Shown: positions 1 through 8,329 of the stretch, in pieces
How positions within the stretch are numbered: the first letter of the stretch is position 1
Layout: every line of letters starts with the position of its first letter
NCBI RefSeq assembly: GCF_000763385.1
Contig: NZ_JQFA01000004.1
Coordinates: 1,488,001 to 1,552,000 of the forward strand
Direction: 5' to 3'
DNA length: 64,000 nt
Origin: Leptolyngbya sp. KIOST-1
GTDB taxonomy: Bacteria; Cyanobacteriota; Cyanobacteriia; Phormidesmidales; Phormidesmidaceae
Notes under the pieces: generated by a model
What the model was told of the DNA's origin: nothing
Seen by the model: only the letters and a program-made list of their open reading frames with translations
Databases searched by the model: none
Translations under genes and position numbers: made by a program

Positions 1-110
1 TGGCTGGCGTGCCAGAAGAACCCGACTGAGCCATCGAACTGCTTGGCCAGGTCGTAGCCGCTGCAGGGGCGATCGGTCAGGGCTGACAGGATTGCGTGGG
101 AGAGCGCCAT
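1..110 (-). CDS. PadR-family transcriptional regulator (N-terminal part, cut by window edge)
   Basis: The start codon is the ATG read from 110 to 108 on the minus strand. The visible 36 residues begin MALSHAILSALTDRPCSGYD and continue with the LAKQFD and FFWHASH-type stretch of the PadR winged-helix N-terminus. In this family that stretch holds the first helices of the DNA-binding domain, and the C-terminal dimerisation helices would lie outside the window. It is divergent from the COQ4-like gene at 293. Two matching dyads lie in the shared intergenic region, so self-regulation and control of the neighbour are likely. The effector cannot be inferred. Confidence 0.8.
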   Translation of the reverse strand, partial: MALSHAILSALTDRPCSGYDLAKQFDGSVGFFWHAS

Positions 111-149
111 GGGACTAATTCACAAAACTAAATATTCAAAACATTGACT

Positions 150-199
150 ATGCACAAAATTGCATATAGCCTAAGAGTATTGAATGCAAAAAGTTGCAT
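150..199. promoter_or_regulatory. Two identical dyads, likely PadR operators
   Basis: ATGCA-N6-TGCAT occurs at 150-165 and again at 184-199, with the same arms and the same 6-base spacer. The centres are 34 bp apart, about three helical turns. PadR proteins usually bind ATGT/ATGC-type dyads in their own promoter regions. A third half-site, TGCAT, lies at 211-215. On the minus strand the promoter-like pair TTGCAT and TATATG overlaps these dyads. Binding by the adjacent PadR protein is inferred. Confidence 0.6.
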
Positions 200-292
200 A
201 TTCACTCAGTTGCATCTTCATTGTCTCCGGTTTCGAACCCACCCGTTTCCTCGATCGCATTTGTTCACATCCTTACTCCCTGGAGAACTGCC

Positions 293-964
293 ATGGTTAG
301 CCGCACTCAGCCCTCTGCCAACCGCCGCCAGCGCGATCGCTCCTTAGTCTCCCCCCTGCGCGGCATCGACTGGTCGGAGATACGGGCCGCCTACGGGGCC
401 TTTTTGAGCAATCCTGCCGCCGGCATTCTGCACATTCTCGCCGCCGGCCGCCACAGCGATTGGCAGGACTGGGTTGAGGCCCGCCTGGAGCGGCAGGCCC
501 CTCACCTGGCCCAGCGCCCGATTGCCGTGGATCTCGACGTGCTGGTGCAGCTGCCGCCCGACACCCTTGGCGGGGCCTACGCCCGCCACATGCTGCGCTA
601 TGGCTTTGACCCTGACGTGTTTGTCACCGGCGCAAACGGTCGCGAGTGTCTGCGCCAGCGCACCGCCATCAGCCACGATCTCTATCACATCTACACCGGC
701 TTCGATGCTTCCCCTATCGGGGAGTTTGGGGTGGCGGCCTATACCCTGGTGCAGTACCGTGACCTGCTGAATGTGTTTGTGCTGTCCTTTGTGCCGCTGA
801 GTCTGACCAACCCGCTGTGGACGCTGCCGCTGCTGCGGGCCATGGTGCGGGGCTTTCGCATGGGGAGGAAGGGGAAGGCTGCGATCGCCTATCCGCCTGA
901 ACTCAACTGGGACAAGCCGCTGGCGATCGTGCGGCAGGAGCTTGGCCTGGGGGACTTTTTCTGA
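293..964 (+). CDS. COQ4-like protein
   Basis: The 223-residue product carries HDLYH followed by eleven residues and then Glu (His128, Asp129, His132, Glu144), which is the HDxxH-x11-E metal-site pattern of the COQ4 family. COQ4 acts in ubiquinone biosynthesis in mitochondria and proteobacteria. Cyanobacteria make plastoquinone rather than ubiquinone, so the substrate here is unknown. The ATG at 293 is preferred over an in-frame ATG at 194 because GGAGAA sits 5 bases upstream and because 194 lies inside an operator dyad. The C-terminal third has hydrophobic stretches that fit membrane association. It is divergent from the PadR gene. Confidence 0.75.
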   Translation: MVSRTQPSANRRQRDRSLVSPLRGIDWSEIRAAYGAFLSNPAAGILHILAAGRHSDWQDWVEARLERQAPHLAQRPIAVDLDVLVQLPPDTLGGAYARHMLRYGFDPDVFVTGANGRECLRQRTAISHDLYHIYTGFDASPIGEFGVAAYTLVQYRDLLNVFVLSFVPLSLTNPLWTLPLLRAMVRGFRMGRKGKAAIAYPPELNWDKPLAIVRQELGLGDFF

Positions 965-1047
965 GATCTTTCTAAAGTCATAGAGGCCGAGGGCCAGGGT
1001 GATCTGTAGTGGGACTAGGGATGATGGTGGGCTTTGCCCACCCTGCA

Positions 1048-1100
1048 GGGTCGTCCACCTGTCTACCCATCCACCCGCCCACCTGCCTACCCACCCACTC
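1048..1100. repeat. CCAC-rich tetranucleotide-like tract
   Basis: This noncoding stretch between two genes is built from degenerate 4-base units (CCAC, CTAC, CCAT, CCGC), giving an almost purine-free plus strand. Such simple tracts are common between cyanobacterial genes. No function is visible. Confidence 0.5.
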
Positions 1101-1104
1101 TTCC

Positions 1105-1512
1105 CTAGGGAATAATTAACACTGGACAGGGCGAGAGGTTAATCACCCGCATGGTGACGCTTTCGTCCTGCACGTCTTCGATCAGGCCGACGCCGCGACA
1201 GCCCATCACAATCAAATCGGCGTCCAGTTCGTCGGCCACATCGCAGATGACAAAGGCGGGTTGACCCTCGCGCTCAATCGCCTCGGTTTCGATCGCCTGA
1301 GCGGCAAACAGGTCCTTAGCTTTCCCCAGCAGCTGAGCTACCGCTGCGGGGGAAGACTGGCCGCTGGGTCGGGGGGTATCGACGGTGCCAGCTTCAACCA
1401 CAGACAGCAGAATCAGTCGGCTCTGATGGGTTTTGACCAACTCGGCCACCTTGGGCGCGGCCTGCTGGGCCTCAGAACTCATGTCGATGGGAAATAAAAC
1501 CGTCTTGAACAT
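1105..1512 (-). CDS. Universal stress protein family
   Basis: This is a 135-residue single-domain UspA-fold protein. It begins MFKTVLFPIDMS, the usual first beta strand, and ends in SPCPVLIIP, the usual last strand. The nucleotide-loop region reads GCRG, nine residues, then ES, where ATP-binding members have G-x2-G-x9-G-(S/T). The Gly of the last pair is replaced by Glu, so ATP binding is doubtful. The reading frame is open further upstream to 1626, but the internal ATG gives the normal family N-terminus. It is divergent from pgk. Confidence 0.85.
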   Translation of the reverse strand: MFKTVLFPIDMSSEAQQAAPKVAELVKTHQSRLILLSVVEAGTVDTPRPSGQSSPAAVAQLLGKAKDLFAAQAIETEAIEREGQPAFVICDVADELDADLIVMGCRGVGLIEDVQDESVTMRVINLSPCPVLIIP

Positions 1513-1704
1513 GGCGTATCGAAGGGAACTCACACTCCGGTAAAATGGGGGCGTCAATCCGTGACTATTACGACAGACCCAGTGCTTGGCTTGGGCCGCG
1601 ACGCTCCTCAAATCTACCTTAGACAAGGTTGGCGCCGCTGCCTCCTGTGCGCTGCATAACGTAATAAATGCAAAGACTTAAACCGCTTTTAGGAGGTTAT
1701 CTCA

Positions 1705-2910
1705 GTGGCTAAAAAATCGGTGGCAAGCCTGTCGGCAGCGGACGTTTCGGGCAAGCGGGTCCTGGTACGAGCCGACTTCAACGTGCCCCTCGACGACCAG
1801 GGTGCCATTACCGACGACACCCGCATTCGGGCTGCCCTGCCCACCATTCAAGACCTGACGGGCAAAGGCGCCAAGGTCATTCTCACCAGTCACTTTGGTC
1901 GCCCCAAGGCTCAGGTGGTTGACAGCATGCGCCTGACTCCGGTGGCCAAGCGCCTGGGCGAACTGCTGGGCCAGGAGGTGATCAAGTGCGACGACTGCAT
2001 TGGCGATGAGGTAGCCGCCGCCGTGGGCGCGATGGAAAACGGCCAGGTCGCCCTGCTGGAGAACGTCCGCTTCTACGCCGGGGAGGAGGCTAACGACCCC
2101 GAGTTTGCCAAGGCCCTGGCCGCCAATGCCGACCTCTACGTCAACGATGCCTTTGGCACCGCTCACCGTGCCCACGCCTCTACCGCTGGGGTGACCGAGT
2201 ACCTCAGCCCCTCGGTGGCGGGCTACCTGATTGAAAAAGAGCTTCAGTACCTCCAAGCGGCGATCGAGAATCCCCAAAAGCCCCTGGCGGCTATCATCGG
2301 CGGGTCCAAAGTGTCCAGCAAAATTGGCGTGATCGAGACCCTGCTCGACAAGGTGGACAAGCTCCTGATCGGCGGCGGCATGATTTTCACCTTCTACAAA
2401 GCGCGCGGTCTGGCGGTGGGCAAGTCACTGGTGGAAGAGGACAAGCTGGAGCTGGCCAAAGCCCTGGAAGCCAAAGCCAAGGAAAAGGGCGTTGACCTGC
2501 TGCTGCCCACCGACGTGGTGCTGGCCGACAACTTTGCCGCCGACGCCAACAGTCAGACCGTCAGCGTTGACGCCATCCCCGACGGCTGGATGGGGCTCGA
2601 CATTGGCCCCGACTCGGTCAAGGTGTTCCAGGACGCGCTCAAGCAGTGCAAGTCGGTGATCTGGAACGGTCCTATGGGCGTGTTTGAGTTTGACAAGTTT
2701 GCGGTGGGTACCGAGGCGATCGCCCATACCCTGGCCGAGCTCACCGGCACTGGCGTCACCACCATCATCGGCGGCGGCGACTCGGTGGCCGCAGTAGAAA
2801 AGGTGGGCGTGGCCGACAAAATGAGCCACATCTCCACCGGCGGCGGCGCCAGCCTGGAGCTGCTGGAGGGCAAAGAGCTCCCCGGCATTGCCGCCCTGGA
2901 TGATGCCTAG
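1705..2910 (+). CDS. pgk: Phosphoglycerate kinase
   Basis: This cytosolic enzyme interconverts 1,3-bisphosphoglycerate and 3-phosphoglycerate with ADP/ATP, in the Calvin cycle and glycolysis. The 401-residue length matches bacterial Pgk. Visible signatures are the substrate-site strand [11 protein letters not shown] near residue 20, the HFGRPK segment, and the nucleotide-site [11 protein letters not shown] near the C-terminus. The start is GTG at 1705, chosen because a perfect AGGAGG lies at 1691-1696. A hairpin follows at 2946. It appears to be transcribed alone. Confidence 0.98.
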   Translation: MAKKSVASLSAADVSGKRVLVRADFNVPLDDQGAITDDTRIRAALPTIQDLTGKGAKVILTSHFGRPKAQVVDSMRLTPVAKRLGELLGQEVIKCDDCIGDEVAAAVGAMENGQVALLENVRFYAGEEANDPEFAKALAANADLYVNDAFGTAHRAHASTAGVTEYLSPSVAGYLIEKELQYLQAAIENPQKPLAAIIGGSKVSSKIGVIETLLDKVDKLLIGGGMIFTFYKARGLAVGKSLVEEDKLELAKALEAKAKEKGVDLLLPTDVVLADNFAADANSQTVSVDAIPDGWMGLDIGPDSVKVFQDALKQCKSVIWNGPMGVFEFDKFAVGTEAIAHTLAELTGTGVTTIIGGGDSVAAVEKVGVADKMSHISTGGGASLELLEGKELPGIAALDDA

Positions 2911-2921
2911 AATGCCGGTAT

Positions 2922-2937
2922 AGAAACCAGGGTTTCC
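2922..2937. repeat. Short palindrome just after pgk
   Basis: GAAACC-AG-GGTTTC is a perfect 6-bp-arm palindrome 12 bases past the pgk stop codon. It resembles the AGAAACC/GGTTTCT palindromes scattered in cyanobacterial genomes. The longer palindromes at 12315 and 21807 share the GGGTTCT-type core. Confidence 0.45.
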
Positions 2938-2945
2938 TTACAGTG

Positions 2946-2977
2946 CCTGAGCCTTGGTTCACCGATCAAGGCTCAGG
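2946..2977. terminator. Terminator-like hairpin between convergent genes
   Basis: CCTGAGCCTTG at 2946-2956 pairs perfectly with CAAGGCTCAGG at 2967-2977 around a 10-base loop. There is no long T-run after it. It lies between pgk and the convergent flavoprotein gene and could serve both. Confidence 0.6.
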
Positions 2978-3073
2978 TTGAACAGATCGAACAGGGTCTG
3001 GGAATTGCAATATCAGGGTTGCCGCCACTGATTCCTGTGCTGTTCGCTATCGCTGAGGGCGTTTGGGTCATTT

Positions 3074-4585
3074 TTAGGCAACCGGTGACAACGGTGGGGT
3101 GGATTCAGATTGACTCACAGTGGTCTGCCGCAGCTTGTTCCACTCCTCATCGGTAAAGTTTTCGTGGTACGACCGCTCCACGTTGACCTCCCACAAGCCA
3201 TGATTTTCCCCCAGGATGTTCTTGGCCGCCAGTATGGCCGTCAGCATCGAGTGGTCCTGGTTGTTGTAGCGGTGCATGCCGTTGCGACCGACCGTTTGCA
3301 GGTTTTCAAAGGTCTCAATGTAGTCCTGTAGCACCTGCAAATGCTGGCGATATTCGCCGTCGTACACCGGATAGGCCTTGTGCTGGCGAATCACGCAGCC
3401 ATCCTCAATGTTGCCGGGCTGTACACCCAGATGAAGCCGCACAATTTCCTGGGAGGCCAGCTCAATCAGCTGGTGGTCGGGCAGCTGCCACAGGGCATCT
3501 CCTTCACTGCAAAAGTACTCCATGCCCAGGCAGGATTTGCTTGGCTCCGGCACCATCGCCGGGCTCCAGTTTTTGAAATTTTGAATGCGGCCCACCTTGA
3601 ACTCAGGGCTGTGGATATAGAGCCAGTTGTCGGGAAATAGATCGGGCCGATCGACAATCAGCGAAACGATCAAAAAGTCGCGGTACTTAAGCCCTCGGGC
3701 GGCGGCCAGCACCTCCGGCGGCGGCGGTGGGTCGAGTCGATGCACCAGGGCAGAAATCGGCATGGAGTTGATAAAATGGTCACCGGTCAGCTCAAAGGTG
3801 CGATCGGGCTGTACCCCAGCGGGGTCTACCTGCCTGGCAACTACCTTGGTGACCACACTGCCCTGGTGCTCCAGTCGGACAATCTCGGTGTTTAGCGCCA
3901 CCGTCGAGCCGCCAGCATTGAGCAACTCCTGGCAGCGCTCCCACATCATGCCAGGGCCAAGGCGGGGGTAGTCAAAGGTTTTGATCAGGCTCTTGGCATT
4001 TTGGGCACCAAACAGGGCGTTGAGCACGACTCGCTTGAGCGACATGTTTTGAATCCGCTGGGCGGCCCAGTCGGCTCGGATTTGGCTGCAGGGAATGCCC
4101 CAAACTTTTTCGGTATAGGTCTTGAAGAAGGTTTTGTACAGCCGTTCGCCAAAGCAATCGGTCACCCACTCCTCAAAGGTTTCGGGCTCAAAGCCGGGGT
4201 TGAGCCGTTTTTTGAGCTTGGCTTTCAAGTAGCTGGTCACCATCAGCGCACTGGCAATTGGCCCCAAATTTCTCAAGGTTTTGAGCAGTGACAGGGGATA
4301 GTCATAAAACTTGCCCCGGTAGAAGATGCGCGAGAGCCGCGGCACCTGGATGAAGTCGTCCCCCAGGATTTCGGCCCAAACGGTGTTGACTTCCCCCACC
4401 TTGGTAAAAAAACGATGGCCGCCGATGTCGAACCGATAGCCTTTGTAGGTTTCCGTGCGGGAAATACCCCCCACTTTTTCAGCCTTTTCTAAAACGATCG
4501 ATGACACCCCCTGCTTCATCAGCTCATAGCCTGCGGTCAGGCCCGCAGGCCCGGCCCCAATGATGACGACTGGATGGTGAGACAT
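3074..4585 (-). CDS. FAD-dependent oxidoreductase, UDP-galactopyranose-mutase-like
   Basis: The 503-residue protein begins with an FAD Rossmann motif, VVIIGAGPAGLTAGYEL at residues 6-22. A Glu ends the second strand (VLEK) and a GGISRT segment follows, then GGHRFFTK. This order is typical of the amine-oxidase/protoporphyrinogen-oxidase/UDP-galactopyranose-mutase superfamily. Proteins of this layout often sit in surface-polysaccharide loci as sugar-nucleotide mutase relatives, but no residue seen here fixes the substrate. The ATG at 4585 opens directly on the FAD motif. About 850 bases without a confident gene lie upstream. Confidence 0.75.
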   Translation of the reverse strand: MSHHPVVIIGAGPAGLTAGYELMKQGVSSIVLEKAEKVGGISRTETYKGYRFDIGGHRFFTKVGEVNTVWAEILGDDFIQVPRLSRIFYRGKFYDYPLSLLKTLRNLGPIASALMVTSYLKAKLKKRLNPGFEPETFEEWVTDCFGERLYKTFFKTYTEKVWGIPCSQIRADWAAQRIQNMSLKRVVLNALFGAQNAKSLIKTFDYPRLGPGMMWERCQELLNAGGSTVALNTEIVRLEHQGSVVTKVVARQVDPAGVQPDRTFELTGDHFINSMPISALVHRLDPPPPPEVLAAARGLKYRDFLIVSLIVDRPDLFPDNWLYIHSPEFKVGRIQNFKNWSPAMVPEPSKSCLGMEYFCSEGDALWQLPDHQLIELASQEIVRLHLGVQPGNIEDGCVIRQHKAYPVYDGEYRQHLQVLQDYIETFENLQTVGRNGMHRYNNQDHSMLTAILAAKNILGENHGLWEVNVERSYHENFTDEEWNKLRQTTVSQSESTPPLSPVA

Positions 4586-4773
4586 AGTTCGAGGAACCCC
4601 TGTACAAAAACCTTTGAAATGAAGTGACGTGTTTAGAGGCCATGGCTTAACCTCGCCTCAGCCCAGGACTCGACTGAGCGGAAACCAAGACTCGCTTGGG
4701 ACCTCAGACCAGCTAACCTTGCGCCTGTGCGACCCGTGCCTAGTCCCTTGGTGCTAGAGCTGATGCGTAGCCT

Positions 4774-4817
4774 ACCTTATCCGCCGGGAGCGAACTGTTT
4801 CCGGCGGGATAGGTTTT
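4774..4817 (+). terminator. Orphan hairpin followed by TTTT
   Basis: ACCTTATCCGCCGG at 4774-4787 and CCGGCGGGATAGGT at 4801-4814 pair at 11 of 14 positions, with a strong seven-pair GC top, then TTTT. No plus-strand protein gene precedes it. It may end an unannotated short RNA or act as a boundary upstream of the minus-strand flavoprotein gene. Confidence 0.35.
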
Positions 4818-5075
4818 GCTTCACCGGTTGCTTACAAACTCTAAGAAGTCGGCAGAGAGGGTGTCAGAGCTACCTGGGTATTTTCACGATAATTTTATAG
4901 TCTCGCGGCGAGATTTTGCCAAGAGGCCGCGATCGCTCCACACCGTGGCTCTTGACCGCCGAATGGTAGCAATAGCCACTTTTCGCTAGTCTGGGGACTC
5001 GCGCTTGGTTGGCCAACGGGTCACGGACCGGGCAGATCCGCATTCGGCAGAGGAGAATGGGGTGAGGTTGCGTTT

Positions 5076-5219
5076 ATGAAAGCTTTACCAGGTAACGGTT
5101 TCGTTAAGGACACGTGCCAATTGCCTGCCAAGTTATATAACCGGTCAGTGGGGTGTATGGCGCAAGGTCTCAAGTTCGCGGCTAGCCTTGAACCGCAGAC
5201 CCCAAACCGTGCTCCCTAG
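5076..5219 (+). CDS. Candidate 47-residue small ORF
   Basis: An ATG at 5076 preceded by GAGG at 5064-5067 opens a 47-codon frame beginning MKALPGNGFVKDTC and ending at TAG 5217-5219. I do not recognise the product. It has two Cys residues and no membrane segment. The ribosome-binding-site spacing is acceptable, but a chance ORF of this size is quite possible. Confidence 0.2.
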   Translation: MKALPGNGFVKDTCQLPAKLYNRSVGCMAQGLKFAASLEPQTPNRAP

Positions 5220-5291
5220 GCCTTGGAATCCGCTACTGTCGAACTAATCTAGTACTTGACCAACCTGATTGTGACAGACTCCAACGGTCTA

Positions 5292-5359
5292 ACGGTGCAT
5301 GGTACACGGTGTACGGTTTAAGGGCTGCCGTGAACCGTACACCGTACACCGTGCACCGT
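5292..5359. repeat. Inverted heptamer repeats forming a 27-bp stem
   Basis: The arms at 5292-5318 and 5333-5359 are complementary at 24 of 27 positions around a 14-base loop. Each arm is itself about four degenerate copies of a 7-mer (ACGGTGT on one side, ACCGTAC on the other), so it is a short tandem repeat turned into a hairpin. It lies 78 bases past the end of the minus-strand AI-2E-type gene and has no T-run, so a 3'-end stabilising role is more likely than classical termination. Confidence 0.7.
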
Positions 5360-5436
5360 GAGCCCCACCAACCTGTCATAATTGCCTTGGCAGACTACTG
5401 ATGTTGAGGTCCTAAAAGGCTAAGTGATGACGGTGC

Positions 5437-6537
5437 CTAGGGGTCAGGCTGCGATCGCCCGTAGTTTAGATCCGGCACCTCAGCAGGAGTATTCAGCTCG
5501 CGATCGCGCGGCGAATCCAGCACATCAATAATCCAGGCTTCCTCGATCCAGGTTTTGCAAATCACCGCCAGGGGCAGCGCCAGAATTAGCCCCACCGGTC
5601 CAAAGAAGGTGGCAAAAAAGATTTGTGAAATCAGCGTGGCGGCGGGCAGCAGGGCCACCTGTTTCTGCATCACCATCGGCGAAAACCAGTAGCTCTCCAC
5701 GTTTTGAATCAGCACGTAGAGCACGATCACCGCCAGGGCGGTACCTGGCGACTGCAGCAGCGCCACAAATACGGGAAACACCGCGCTCAGGGTAGGGCCG
5801 AGGTTGGGAATGAAGTTAAACAACCCGGCTAGAACCGCGTGGGCAAAGGCGTAGGGCACTCCCAGCAGCACCAGCCCCGTGAAGCTGAGCGTGGCCACAA
5901 AAATAGAGCTGAGCGCGACCCCGCCCAGCCAGAACATCAGCGACCTTTCGCACTTGGTTAAGATTTCATCGGCGCGGCGGCGGTAGCCCGACGGAAACAG
6001 CCGCAGCAGCAGCCGTCGGTAGGCCGCAGGGTTGGCCAGCATCATCAGGGTGAGCACCAGCAGCAGCAGCACCTGCAGCACAATCGCCACAGAGCTGGAG
6101 AAAAACGTCAAAAAGTTGCCGAACACCGTAGACCCAATGGACGCCGCCTGGCGCAGCAGCTCCGGCAGCCCCGGCAGCAGCCTCAGGTCCTGTTCTGGAA
6201 ACCAGACTGGCGGGTTGGCTCGAAACGCATCAAACCAGACGCCCAGCTGCTCAAACCCCTTGGGCGTCAACAGCAGCAACTGCTGGAACTGAGCGACAAA
6301 CAGGGGCAGCACCAGACCCAGAAAAATAACGCCCCCCAGCAGCACCAGCGCCCCGGTCACCAGGACCGATCGCTGCCGCGGCCAGCCGTATACCTTGGAG
6401 AAAAACCGCACCAGACTGTTAAGGGCAATGGTAATCACCGCCGCCGCAAAGATCAGCAGGACGATTTGGCGAAATTGCCACAAAATCACCAGGGCAATGC
6501 CCAGGGCAGCCAGATTAATCCAGTCAATTAACTTCAC
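5437..6537 (-). CDS. AI-2E family (PerM-type) membrane transporter
   Basis: The 366-residue polytopic membrane protein has a cluster of N-terminal hydrophobic helices, a soluble loop at about residues 85-140, and further helices. These include the LFNFIPNLGP segment characteristic of the AI-2E exporter/PerM family. Family members export the quorum signal AI-2, act as Na+/H+ antiporters, or have unknown cargo, so no substrate is assigned. The start is GTG at 6537, with AAGGGG a short distance upstream. It is divergent from pcyA. Confidence 0.85.
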   Translation of the reverse strand: MKLIDWINLAALGIALVILWQFRQIVLLIFAAAVITIALNSLVRFFSKVYGWPRQRSVLVTGALVLLGGVIFLGLVLPLFVAQFQQLLLLTPKGFEQLGVWFDAFRANPPVWFPEQDLRLLPGLPELLRQAASIGSTVFGNFLTFFSSSVAIVLQVLLLLVLTLMMLANPAAYRRLLLRLFPSGYRRRADEILTKCERSLMFWLGGVALSSIFVATLSFTGLVLLGVPYAFAHAVLAGLFNFIPNLGPTLSAVFPVFVALLQSPGTALAVIVLYVLIQNVESYWFSPMVMQKQVALLPAATLISQIFFATFFGPVGLILALPLAVICKTWIEEAWIIDVLDSPRDRELNTPAEVPDLNYGRSQPDP

Positions 6538-6611
6538 AATGGCCCCTTACACAGTTTCTCTGTGGGCAAATTGTAGCTGTGTATAGCACTCGTTCTAGTA
6601 TCTTCCCTGGC

Positions 6612-6620
6612 TGGTATGCT
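6612..6620 (+). promoter_or_regulatory. Extended -10 element upstream of pcyA
   Basis: TGG followed by TATGCT forms an extended -10 box 30 bases before the pcyA start. No good -35 hexamer is seen. The leader would be about 23 bases. Confidence 0.4.
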
Positions 6621-6649
6621 AAAAACCTATCGTTAGTTATCTGGGTGTT

Positions 6650-7381
6650 ATGGTAGCCCCAACTCAACCCTCCCTGCGCGACCAGCAGCATCCGATGATT
6701 CGGGGCCTGGCCGATCGCATCGAAGCCACCTGGCAGCAGTACCTCGATCTGTCGCCCTACCGCCTGCCGGAGGATTTGGGCTACATCGAGGGCCGGCTGG
6801 AGGGCGAAAAGCTCACCATCGAAAACCAGTGCTACCAGACGCTGCAGTTTCGCAAACTGCACCTGGAGCTGGCGCGGGTGGGAGCCAATCTGGATATTCT
6901 GCACTGCGTCTTGTTTCCCCGACCGGAATACAACCTGCCGATGTTTGGCTGCGACCTGGTCGGCGGACGGGGGCAAATCAGCGCTGCCATTGTCGATCTC
7001 TCGCCGGTGACCGGGGCGCTCCCCGAGCCCTACACCACGGCCCTCGACCCGCTGTCCGCCCACACCTTTGCCGAGGAGCGCGACCTGCCGGGCTGGGGCA
7101 CTATATTTTCGCCCTACTGCCGGTTCATTCGCCCCGCCAGCCCCGCCGAGGAAACGGCCTTTGTCGACTTGATTGCCGCCTATCTGGCTGTGCACTGTCA
7201 ACAGGCGATCGCGACTCCGGCCACACCAGAGCAAACGGCGGCGGTGCTGGCCGGCCAGCGCCACTACTGCGAGCAGCAGCAAAAGAATGACAAAACCCGC
7301 CGCGTCCTCGAAAAAGCCTTTGGCGACGCCTGGGCCGAGCGCTACATGACTACCGTGCTGTTTGATCTGCCGGAGGCGTAG
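6650..7381 (+). CDS. pcyA: Phycocyanobilin:ferredoxin oxidoreductase
   Basis: This enzyme reduces biliverdin IXalpha by four electrons from ferredoxin to phycocyanobilin, the chromophore of phycobilisomes and cyanobacterial phytochromes. The 243-residue length is typical. The active-site block is intact: HLELARVG (Glu73), [10 protein letters not shown] (His85) and LPMFGCDLV (Asp102). These fit the Glu76/His88/Asp105 set of Synechocystis PcyA with a constant offset of three. It is a single gene, divergent from the AI-2E-type transporter. This gene is strong evidence for a cyanobacterial source. Confidence 0.97.
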   Translation: MVAPTQPSLRDQQHPMIRGLADRIEATWQQYLDLSPYRLPEDLGYIEGRLEGEKLTIENQCYQTLQFRKLHLELARVGANLDILHCVLFPRPEYNLPMFGCDLVGGRGQISAAIVDLSPVTGALPEPYTTALDPLSAHTFAEERDLPGWGTIFSPYCRFIRPASPAEETAFVDLIAAYLAVHCQQAIATPATPEQTAAVLAGQRHYCEQQQKNDKTRRVLEKAFGDAWAERYMTTVLFDLPEA

Positions 7382-7586
7382 GGCGCTCACCCGGCTGGTT
7401 CAGCCCGCTTTGCCGCCAGCGCGGCCACGCCCAACGCCAAAACTTGCCTGAGGCTGTAACCGTTGACTTCCAGCGTATTTAGAGCCTCCTTGGGAGCAAC
7501 TTTTAGGTTAATTAGCGGAATTTCATCCTGCCAAAGGTAGAGGGTTCACTAGAATAAGAATCTCTGTTGTACACACCAGCACCGCC

Positions 7587-8207
7587 ATGACCGTCATCTC
7601 CCCTGCCCCTCTCCCCACCTTCGGCCTGGATGCCGCCCCCGAGAGCACCACTCCCCGGCTGGGTCGGTTGATTGTGTTTACAGGTCCCAGCGGGGTGGGC
7701 AAGGGAACGCTGCTGCGATCGCTGCGTCAGCGCTACCCAATGCTGAGGCTGTCGGTGTCGGCCACCACCCGCGCCCCCCGCCCCGGCGAGGTCGATGGTC
7801 AGGACTATTTCTTCGTCAGCCGCGAAGCCTTTCAGGAGATGGTGGCCCAGGGGGAACTACTGGAGTGGGCTGAGTTTGCGGGCAACCTCTACGGCACCCC
7901 CAAAAGGGAAGTGCTCAAGCAGATCGAGGCCGGCCACTGGGTGATTTTAGAGATTGAGCTGGAAGGGGCCCGCCAGGTGCGCGAAACTTTTCCCAACGCC
8001 CTCCAGCTCTTTGTGCTGCCGCCTTCCCTGGAAGAGCTAGAAAATCGCATTCGCCTGCGGGGTAAAGACGCCGACGACGCCATTGCCCGCCGTCTTCAGC
8101 GGGCCCGCGTAGAGATTGATGCCGCCAGCGAGTTTGATCGGCAAATTGTCAACGACGACCTGGAAGTAGCCCTGGAGCAGCTGGAGAACGCCATTTTCAG
8201 GGACTAG
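7587..8207 (+). CDS. gmk: Guanylate kinase
   Basis: The enzyme phosphorylates GMP to GDP in purine salvage and synthesis. The 206-residue protein has a P-loop GPSGVGKGT near residue 33, the GMP-binding segment [19 protein letters not shown], and the lid region with RLQRA. About 26 residues precede the family core, so the true start could be slightly internal, but the ATG at 7587 is the only good upstream start. Heptamer repeats follow the stop codon. Confidence 0.96.
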   Translation: MTVISPAPLPTFGLDAAPESTTPRLGRLIVFTGPSGVGKGTLLRSLRQRYPMLRLSVSATTRAPRPGEVDGQDYFFVSREAFQEMVAQGELLEWAEFAGNLYGTPKREVLKQIEAGHWVILEIELEGARQVRETFPNALQLFVLPPSLEELENRIRLRGKDADDAIARRLQRARVEIDAASEFDRQIVNDDLEVALEQLENAIFRD

Positions 8208-8237
8208 TACTCTGCGGCAGCAGTCAGTCAACTGTCC

Positions 8238-8286
8238 CTGACACCTGACACCTGACACCTGACACCTGACACCTGACCCTTGACAC
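8238..8286. repeat. Heptamer tandem repeat (CTGACAC)n
   Basis: Five perfect consecutive CTGACAC units run from 8238 to 8272, followed by CTGACCC and TTGACAC. This is a short tandemly repeated repetitive sequence of the type described in cyanobacteria. It lies between convergent gmk and the DUF1499 gene. Confidence 0.9.
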
Positions 8287-8329
8287 CCTTACATCCCCAG
8301 CAGGGGTTGCTCTACTCCTGCTAGCCATC

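Larger units (their letters stand above)
4586..5436. other. 851-bp intergenic region with hairpins and a candidate small ORF
   Basis: No confident gene is visible. Three structures stand out: an imperfect hairpin at 4774-4814 followed by TTTT, a 47-codon ORF at 5076-5219, and a long inverted repeat at 5292-5359. The hairpin with its T-run on the plus strand has no plus-strand gene before it, so a small RNA ending there is possible but unsupported otherwise. Confidence 0.5.

Noticed and set aside
344..688. Long open frames antisense to the COQ4-like gene and to many other genes, for example within glsF and tuf
   Set aside because: High-GC coding DNA creates long antisense frames. None shows a family motif, and the sense genes are well supported.
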